A stretch of 64,000 nucleotides of DNA from Bisgaardia hudsonensis (lineage in GTDB: Bacteria; Pseudomonadota; Gammaproteobacteria; Enterobacterales; Pasteurellaceae): positions 310,001-374,000 of the forward strand of contig NZ_SLXI01000001.1 in assembly GCF_004345785.1 (NCBI RefSeq), in the 5' to 3' direction. This document shows, piece by piece, positions 57,910 to 64,000 of the stretch (positions within the stretch are counted from its first letter, which is position 1; each line of letters begins with the position of its first letter). Below the pieces are notes generated by a model. That model made no database searches. It was not told where the DNA came from and saw only the letters and a program-made list of their open reading frames with translations. Position numbers and translations under genes: made by a program.

Positions 57910-58825
57910 TGGTTTTCTCAGTTTTCATAAAAATAAAGCATCACTTTCTACAGATGAGATTAAGAATACACCTATTGATGGACAAGTATTTATGCTTGAT
58001 ATTCTAAGTATATTACCCTCTCCGCCTTAATCCTAGACAAACATTAGGAATGAATTATCAAGAACATTATGAAAATCTTAAAGAGTCTATAAGGAATATT
58101 GGATTACAGTCTATCCTTACAGTAACAAAGTATCCTAATAACGATAAATATGAGTTATATAACGGTGGAAATACACGTCTTAAAATTCTGACAGAACTTT
58201 ATCAAGAGTATCAACAGCAAGGTGAATTAGATAAGGCTTGAGCAATTTTTAGATCAAAGAATTGTATTTACAGCAATATAGTAATGATGATATTTCAAAT
58301 AGAAAGCTTGCTGATCTGATTAGCCAACTAGGTTGGTCGAGTGTTAAGCATCAGGTAATAACAGAGTTAAGTTTTGCTTTTGAAAAATTGGATTTGGTTA
58401 TACCACTTGCTTTAAATAATGGAATGGGAAGACCTAAAGTTAAGCAGTTACGACAGTGGCTTAAAAGTAATAAAGGGTACGATATCGATTTTAATGAAGT
58501 GGAAACGCTTTATTTTCAGCTTCTAAAGCAATTTGATGATGATATTGATCCAATTAATTTAGACATTTTTTATCAATTATTTCTTTTTCAACTATCAGAT
58601 TATTTAGCTAATTTTGATGCAACTATTAAAGCAGAACCTACTACATTTGTAATAAGTAATCTTAGTGAATTTGGTTATATTCCAAGTTCTGTATTACCTA
58701 AAGAGAATACCTCTGTAATATTTGATACAGAGAAAAACATTCAAACAAAACAAGATACATCCAATCATTTAGATGCTCCTATTAATAGAGGAACTGAGTC
58801 TTGGGAAGATTTAAAAGACTTTTAA
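57902..58825 (+). pseudogene. ParB-like protein of an integrative element, three frameshifts
   Basis: The reconstructed product starts MSSGFLSFHKNK, then LPLRLNPRQTLGMNYQEHYE and SIRNIGLQSILTV, and later ELYNGGNTRLKIL, typical of the ParB nuclease-like fold (N-P-R-Q and GGNTR motifs) found in ICE-encoded ParB. Frame changes are needed near 58016 (one extra C), near 58239 (one missing T) and near 58274 (one extra A). The remaining 3' part, from 58262, is open for 187 codons. It is coupled to the parA-like gene by overlap, as in ParA-ParB pairs of elements related to ICEHin1056. Other element genes are missing. Confidence 0.75.
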
Positions 58826-58827
58826 CT

Positions 58828-58836
58828 CCCCCCCCC
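58828..58836 (+). repeat. Poly-C tract (9 C)
   Basis: Nine consecutive C in an AT-rich genome, three bases after the parB-like stop and 178 bases before the first 230-residue gene. Such tracts are prone to slippage; here it lies outside coding sequence. Confidence 0.8.
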
Positions 58837-58911
58837 TCCAAGCCTAAATAACTATTTAACCCTCCTCATGAAAACCTAATTAAGTATTATTTGACTTCTT
58901 GTAAAATGAAC

Positions 58912-58927
58912 TGCGAAATAGATCACA
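58912..58927. promoter_or_regulatory. CRP-like site, repeat copy 1
   Basis: TGCGAAATAGATCACA fits TGTGA-N6-TCACA with one mismatch in the left half. It lies 87 bases before the first 230-residue gene. Confidence 0.4.
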
Positions 58928-59014
58928 AATTTAAAAACCTCCTCTTTCCCAAATTTATTAGATATGCTATAGATAAGAAAAATTTTAACGACCTATTCAC
59001 ATTGTAATTAACCT

Positions 59015-59707
59015 ATGAAACTTGATAAAAAGAAAATAACAAAGATTGGGCTATTAAAAGCTGTTGTTTTATTAGTCTATATCGCTCTTATTTTTCTTAT
59101 ACAAGACGATAATCCATCAATTGTGGAAAGAAGAAAAATGCACTGCGAAAGAATTGAAAGAGACGAAGAATATAGATTAAAAGCTGCGATTAATTATTAT
59201 TTTAGAGATATTTTTTTGAAACTCAAAAAAGATAAAGACAGCTATCAATGTAGACTCAGCCCCAACAATAAATTTCCTGAACTTATGGATTGTGAATTAT
59301 CTATTACCAGAAAAAATATTGATGAAAATGTGCTTAATAGCTTTATTGGAAATCTTATTTTACAACATCATATGATGGCATCATCAGCAGATTTAGATGA
59401 TACTTTTGTACAATATAGTGAAAATATATTATCTCAAATGGATCCTGTTGAATTTTGGAAACTAGATTTTATGGAGATTCTAAAGAATCATAATATAATG
59501 TATCTTTTTTATGGTACAGAACTTTCTTTATATGAAAAATCTTCCTTTAGCTTAGGAGGAGAACAAAAAAAACAGTTGATTATTCATTCGAAAGTTGGAG
59601 GTTTCTCTGATAGTCAATATATGTGGAATACGATAAGAAGAACTAGAGTAGATAGATATAAAATAGAAGAGTGTGGCGTATTGACTTATTTATTTAATCT
59701 AGATTAA
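59015..59707 (+). CDS. Membrane-anchored 230-residue protein, copy 1 (possible RTX partner)
   Basis: I do not recognise a named family. The protein has a basic N-terminus, one hydrophobic helix at about 12-30, and a Cys/charged segment after it (MHCERIERDEEYR), with the remainder predicted to be outside the inner membrane. No lipobox is present. The middle (about 100-195) is identical to copy 2, while codons 53-85 and the last 25 differ. The gene sits directly upstream of the head of a FrpC/ApxIVA-like protein, where apxIV ORF1 and frpD, which act with such proteins, are found; a similar partner or activator role is inferred from position and size only. Confidence 0.75.
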   Translation: MKLDKKKITKIGLLKAVVLLVYIALIFLIQDDNPSIVERRKMHCERIERDEEYRLKAAINYYFRDIFLKLKKDKDSYQCRLSPNNKFPELMDCELSITRKNIDENVLNSFIGNLILQHHMMASSADLDDTFVQYSENILSQMDPVEFWKLDFMEILKNHNIMYLFYGTELSLYEKSSFSLGGEQKKQLIIHSKVGGFSDSQYMWNTIRRTRVDRYKIEECGVLTYLFNLD

Positions 59708-59720
59708 GTAGGAGATTAAT

Positions 59721-59882
59721 ATGAGTGAAAAATTTATTAAACTAAATGTAAATGATGAAAATTTGGTTGCTAAAGTTTTAGATATTAGAGAACTAGGTCA
59801 TCATGTTGAAATTTCTCAATCTGATTATTTTAAATACACTGCAGCTAAAAACATTACTGCTGCCTCTTTTCACAAGCCTTGA
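59721..59882 (+). pseudogene. Truncated head of the large RTX protein, copy 1
   Basis: A 53-codon frame (ATG 59721 to TGA) that is almost identical to the first 50 codons of the large gene at 60743. It then leaves homology at CTCTTTT and reads HKP-stop. It has CAA at codon 33, where the large copy has a TAA stop, so it shows the ancestral sense codon. It is a remnant left by the duplication rather than a working gene. Confidence 0.8.
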
Positions 59883-59932
59883 AACGGTTTTAAGTGCGAA
59901 TTGGAGATAATTTACTTCTTGCAATAAAAAAA

Positions 59933-59948
59933 CGTGAGGCGAATCACA
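59933..59948. promoter_or_regulatory. CRP-like site, repeat copy 2
   Basis: CGTGAGGCGAATCACA fits TGTGA-N6-TCACA with one mismatch. The spacer differs from that of copy 1, yet both CRP halves are kept, hinting at selection. Confidence 0.45.
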
Positions 59949-60035
59949 AATTTAAAAACCTCCTCTTTCCCAAATTTATTAGATATGCTAAAGATAAGAA
60001 AAATTTTAACGACCTATTCACATTGTAATTAACCT

Positions 60036-60728
60036 ATGAAACTTGATAAAAAGAAAATAACAAAGATTGGGCTATTAAAAGCTGTTGTTTTATTAGTCTA
60101 TATCGCACTTATTTTTCTTATACAAGACGATAATCCATCAATTGTGGAAAGAAGAAAAATGCACTGCGAAAGAATTGAAAGAGACGAAGAATATAGATTA
60201 AAAGTTGCAGTTAATCGTTATTTTAATGATATTCTCTTAGACATCAAAATGGATAAAGACAGGGATTGGTGTGATCCTGATCCTAATGATAAATTTCCCA
60301 ACCTTATGGATTGTGAGTTAGCTATTACTGGAAAAAATATTGATGAAAATGTGCTTAATAGCTTTATTGGAAATCTTATTTTACAACATCATATGATGGC
60401 ATCATCAGCAGATTTAGATGATACTTTTGTACAATATAGTGAAAATATATTATCTCAAATGAATCCTGCTGAATTTTGGAAACTAGATTTTATGGAGATT
60501 CTAAAGAATCATAATATAATGTATCTTTTTTATGGTACAGAACTTTCTTTATATGAAAAATCTTCCTTTAGCTTAGGAGGAGAACAAAAAAAACAGTTGA
60601 TTATTCATTCGAAAGTTGGAGGTAACTCTGATAGTCAATATATGTGGAATACGATAAGAGAAACTAAAGTAGATAGATATCAAATTGAAAACTGTGGTAA
60701 TTTAAGATATTTATTTAACTTAGAATAA
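60036..60728 (+). CDS. Membrane-anchored 230-residue protein, copy 2 (possible RTX partner)
   Basis: This is a close paralogue of the protein at 59015-59707 and of the same length. The N-terminal 52 residues, including the membrane helix, are identical. Residues 53-85 are replaced by another segment of the same length (for example NRYFNDILLDIKMDKD for NYYFRDIFLKLKKDKD), and the last 25 residues differ in several positions. The rest is nearly unchanged. This pattern suggests local diversification or gene conversion. It is followed 14 bases later by the large RTX gene, so it is the likelier functional partner. Confidence 0.75.
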   Translation: MKLDKKKITKIGLLKAVVLLVYIALIFLIQDDNPSIVERRKMHCERIERDEEYRLKVAVNRYFNDILLDIKMDKDRDWCDPDPNDKFPNLMDCELAITGKNIDENVLNSFIGNLILQHHMMASSADLDDTFVQYSENILSQMNPAEFWKLDFMEILKNHNIMYLFYGTELSLYEKSSFSLGGEQKKQLIIHSKVGGNSDSQYMWNTIRETKVDRYQIENCGNLRYLFNLE

Positions 60729-60742
60729 ATAAGGAATTAATT

Positions 60743-63700
60743 ATGACAGATAAATTTATTAAACTAAATGTAAATGATGAAAATTTGGCTGCTAAAGTTT
60801 TAGATATTAGAGAACTAGGTCATCATGTTGAAATTTCTTAATCTGATTATTTTAAATACACTGCAGCTAAAAACATTACTGCCGCCTCTTTTAAAATTCT
60901 GTCTCGTTTTTTCTCAGGAGTTGATACTGAGGGTAATAAAATAGACTTTTCTGCTTATAAAGGAAAAGAAATTAGTTATGAAAAAATAGTCAAGCTTATC
61001 TATAAATATCCATCAAATCCTCTGTCAGTAAAAAATATACAGACTGGCTATGAATTTGCAGCTATAGCTAATCAAAAGGAATATAGAGGCTATTTAGAGA
61101 AAAAATCTTTGCATGATAAAGCCCTGAAGGGAGAACTAGCATTATCTCACTACGAAACAAATACTAATGATGATAAATATGCAACTAATGCTTTGATTTT
61201 TGGTTCTGCTAGTATTGCAATTGAAAAAGAAATGGTTAAATTTTATATTGATGAAAATGGAAGACCAAGTGAGGTTCGCAACTTTTCATTTAAAGCTCAA
61301 GAAGATAACTATGATTATAGCAGTAAAAACATATCTTGGTTAACCAATAGAATAGTTAAGTATACTCTAAGGGATACCTCTGATGCGACAACAAAAATTC
61401 ATATTACTGAAGACAGAGGTAATACTCGTTTTACTACGGTAAATCGCACAGAATTTGACAAGCTTAAACGCAATACGCCTCAAATTAATAATGAAAGCAT
61501 GAATATAGATAAATTTATTACTGAGGCAGATAAAATAGTTAATGCTAGATTTTACACAGGCTCAAGTATTATCCCTGCAGTTGGATATATTAGAAAACCC
61601 AATATGTTTAAGAATTTTTCAGAGCATACTTCTGATACGCCTACTGTAACGTTCAAACCGACAACTTTAGCTGAAATATCTCGTAAACAAGCTAGATTTA
61701 TCATTGATCAATTAAGTAGATCTCATATAGAAAATACTGATGAAAACAAAACCCCAACCAATAAATTCAACATCTCCACTACCCCAATCCTAGATAAAAA
61801 CTCTGATAATGACGCTGTTTCTCTTTCTCCTGCACTCTATGCTTTACTAAATAAAGATATATTAAATAAACATAACGATCCGTTTTCAGTTTCCATGTCA
61901 CATATTACCACTAATGGTTTTAGAGCATCTAACTATAATCTCTCCAAAGGTATTTTTGACAATGATAATAAATCCGTTCTTAATGAAAAATTTTCTTTTA
62001 TTAAAGATCCAAAACTGCTTAATAAAGTAAAAGGTTTTGGCTATTCTCGCTTACCTGTCGATCCGCTTATCTTAGATTTAAACGGCGATGGGGCAAGAGC
62101 GGTGAGTTATAACGAAAAATCGGTGTTATTTGATATTGATAATGACGGGGGGGCTTTGGAGGAAACCGGTTGGGTAAATAATCAAGATGGTTTGTTGGTG
62201 AAGGATTTAAATAACAACGGCAAAATCGACAATATGTCAGAAGTGTTTTCTGAATATTATGCTGGCAAAGCAGGACGTAATGGCGAAGCGGGAGAAAAAC
62301 GTTTTGCTAATGGTTTTGAAGCATTAAAAAGTTTAGACAGCAATAAAGATAATGTATTTGATAAAAAGGATAGGGATTTTAATGCTGTACGAGTATGGCA
62401 AGATAAAAACCATAATGGCGTGACGGATTCTGGGGAGTTAAAAACCCTTAAACAATTAGGTATTACTGCTATCAAATTAGATTATGAAGAGAAAGGCGGA
62501 CAACTTTTTAATGGCAATGAATTATTAGCAAAGGGCAGTTTTACTCGTAAGGGGAAACAACAAGAAGTGGTGGCGGTGAACTTTTTAGCCAATCCAAGAG
62601 GGCATCGTATTAGCAATGCTAATGGGGGTAAGAAAACAGTGACGGAAGCCTCTGGTTTAATTGAGAGCACGACAGGTTGGACAGCTGTTGATGATGTGAA
62701 TCGGGATTTAAGTGTGGCTAAATTAGGCGTTGAAAATATCCAAGCTGGTAATGGTAACGACACGCTACGAGGCGATGGGCGAGATAACTGGCTTGCTGGT
62801 GGAGGCGGTGCCGATATTTTCTTTGGCGGCGATGGTAATGATGTGTTACTGATTGATGGTGATGATTTGCCAGAGAATATTCACGGTGGCAAAGGCGATG
62901 ATATTGTACAAGTGGTGGGCAATAAAGGGGTCAGTTTAGACCTTGGTGTCGCTGAAATTGAAATCGCTCACGGAGGAAGGGGCAATGATGTATTTGTTTC
63001 TTCAGGCAACAGCTCTATTTTTGTGCGTGGAGGCGATGGCGACGATGTGATTGTAGGCAGTATTGCTAATGATGCCTTATCGGGCGAAAATGGCGATGAC
63101 TTTATTTCAGGTAATGCAGGTAAGGATTTAATCCGAGGACATCGAGGCAATGACCGTTTATTTGGTGATGAGGGCGATGATGTGCTTTTCGGTGGCTCTG
63201 ATGATGATATGTTATACGGTGGCGAAGGGACAGATACCTTGCTTGGCGAGGGGGGCGATGATTATTTAGATGGCGGTGAGGGTGAAGATATTGCTGAGTT
63301 CTCAGGTAATTTTGCCGACTATAAAATCACTAAAATGGGCGGTGGTTTATTAATTAGCGACACCAAACAAGGACGAGATGGCACGGACTTTTTACGCAAT
63401 ATTGAGAAGTTGAATTTTAAAGATTTGACTAACTATGCTGCACCTTCAACAGAGACAGAATGGGAAAACCCAATGCCTGTAGAGGATATTCTTTATCAAG
63501 ACAGCAAAGGGCGACGTTTTGACGGCTCACGCCCTTACATTATTAAACAATCTCAACTCTTAAAAAATGATATTGATGTTCAAGGCGATAAAATTAGTAT
63601 CTATCAAGCTTTCAATATTCGAGGTGGTTCGTTAAGAGTATTAGATAATGGTGATATTGAATTTACGTCGACCAAAGGGTTTAAAGGGATTGCCAGTTTT

Positions 63701-64000
63701 GAATATTCCATTCGGGATGCCAAAGGTATTAAGGCAATTAGCACCAATGGTAAGGGAGAGCTAACAGGAAAAGTCTATTTAGTCCCACCGCACTTACCGC
63801 AAGACCCCGATATTATTCGTCAATATTATTTGGAAGCAGATAATATTCTGCCTGTTTGGACAAATTATACGGGTAAAAATATCCGCATTGGGCAGTTTGA
63901 ACCTAGCGGGCCTTTTTCTGTGGCAGAAGAAGTAGCGGATTATCGTCACCCTGAATTACGCCACCAAATGGATAAGCAGTGGTTGCACGATTACGAATAT
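60743..64000 (+). pseudogene. FrpC/ApxIVA-like RTX protein with S8 peptidase domain; in-frame stop at codon 33; 3' end outside window
   Basis: From ATG 60743 the frame is open to the window end (1086 codons) except for one TAA at 60839-60841, codon 33; the truncated copy at 59721 has CAA there. Codons 34-435 are an unrecognised AT-rich head. From codon 440 comes the self-processing module: VDPLILDLNGDG (a D-P bond as cut in FrpC) and calcium loops DLNNNGKID, DSNKDNVFD and DKNHNGVTD. About 15 RTX nonapeptides follow (codons 668-854), then a cadherin-like domain (930-1015) and a subtilisin-like S8 start (about 1040, YTGKNIRIGQFEPSGPF). The usual catalytic Asp of S8 enzymes is replaced by Glu in the visible motif. 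It is probably a secreted toxin or adhesin-protease. The next in-frame ATG (61232) has no clear ribosome site. Confidence 0.8.
63787..63795 (-). repeat. DNA uptake signal (USS) in the RTX gene
   Basis: Perfect word, ACCGCACTT on this strand, near the 3' end of the visible part; the only perfect copy in the accessory region. Confidence 0.75.

Larger units (their letters stand above)
58826..59014. other. Junction region between parB remnant and duplicated locus
   Basis: About 190 bases without a gene. It holds the C9 tract (58828-58836), the start of repeat copy 1 and a CRP-like box. Composition is very AT-rich apart from the C tract. Confidence 0.5.
58889..59870 (+). repeat. Direct repeat, copy 1 (about 980 bp)
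   Basis: Near-identical to 59909-60892 over most of its length, starting with a diverged TTGACTTCTT/TTTACTTCTT region and ending at CTCTTTT. It contains the upstream box, the 230-residue gene and the first 50 codons of the large-protein head. The divergence is concentrated in codons 53-85 and near the end of the 230-residue gene. Confidence 0.9.
59909..60892 (+). repeat. Direct repeat, copy 2 (about 980 bp)
   Basis: Second copy of the repeat at 58889-59870. It is followed without a break by the rest of the large gene, whereas copy 1 is cut off at its end; hence copy 2 is probably the complete 5' end and copy 1 the truncated one. Confidence 0.9.

Noticed and set aside
57066-58825. Programmed frameshifting in parA or parB
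   Set aside because: Five breaks in different sequence contexts, with both missing and extra bases and no consistent slippery site, do not suit programmed recoding.
62257-63150. Several minus-strand open frames inside the RTX gene (62257-62475, 62482-62763, 62968-63150)
   Set aside because: They are antisense shadows of the Gly/Asp-rich repeats; they are short, proline/serine-rich, without ribosome sites, and the plus frame is clearly the coding one.

Overview
The window is a stretch of Pasteurellaceae chromosome. It is AT-rich (about one third G+C by eye), gene order is typical of Haemophilus/Pasteurella relatives, and the sequence carries at least 17 perfect copies of the 9-base DNA uptake word AAGTGCGGT (Hin-type uptake signal, USS), some as inverted pairs doubling as terminators. 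A Hin-type member of the family (Haemophilus, Pasteurella, Histophilus, Aggregatibacter or a relative) fits. I do not commit to a genus.

Layout. (1) 1-5167: a membrane protein cut by the window start, a lipoprotein, then ratA-rnfH-roxA-xseA. (2) 5284-15597: the envelope block uppS-cdsA-rseP-bamA-skp-lpxD-fabZ-lpxA-lpxB-rnhB, covering undecaprenyl carrier, phospholipid precursor, outer-membrane protein assembly and lipid A. (3) 15647-21840: an SLC13/RCK transporter, a small phospholipid cassette (CDP-alcohol transferase, acyltransferase, second CdsA), mog, glnB and an AI-2E-family permease. (4) 22036-29415: rlmN-pilF-rodZ-ispG-hisS-yfgM, a small membrane methyltransferase, and folD on the other strand; then tRNA-Pro and tRNA-Arg. 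(5) 30004-44755: a complete myo-inositol catabolic island with an ABC importer, a RpiR-type regulator, fused kinase/aldolase iolC, and iolB, iolA, iolD, iolE, iolG plus a second dehydrogenase. Four of its promoter regions share a TGAAA-N6-TTTC palindrome with a CRP-like half site or site on the upstream side. (6) 45130-56404: tig, clpP, clpX, lon, ppiD, rpsB, tsf, rnhA, dnaQ (protein quality control and translation). (7) 56491-64000: two tandem tRNA-Asp genes, then an accessory region. It holds frameshifted parA-like and parB-like genes, a remnant of an integrative element, followed by a direct duplication of about 980 bp encoding a membrane-anchored 230-residue protein plus the head of a large secreted protein. 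The second head continues, after an in-frame stop, into a giant FrpC/ApxIVA-like protein with a self-processing module, about 15 RTX calcium repeats, a cadherin-like domain and the start of a subtilisin-like (S8) domain, cut off by the window end.

Regions 1-6 are intact. Damage (five frameshifts, one nonsense codon, one truncated gene copy) is confined to region 7, which argues for real decay of accessory DNA rather than poor sequence quality. The most unusual item is the duplicated 230-residue protein/RTX-protease locus; the next is the putative shared operator of the inositol regulon.
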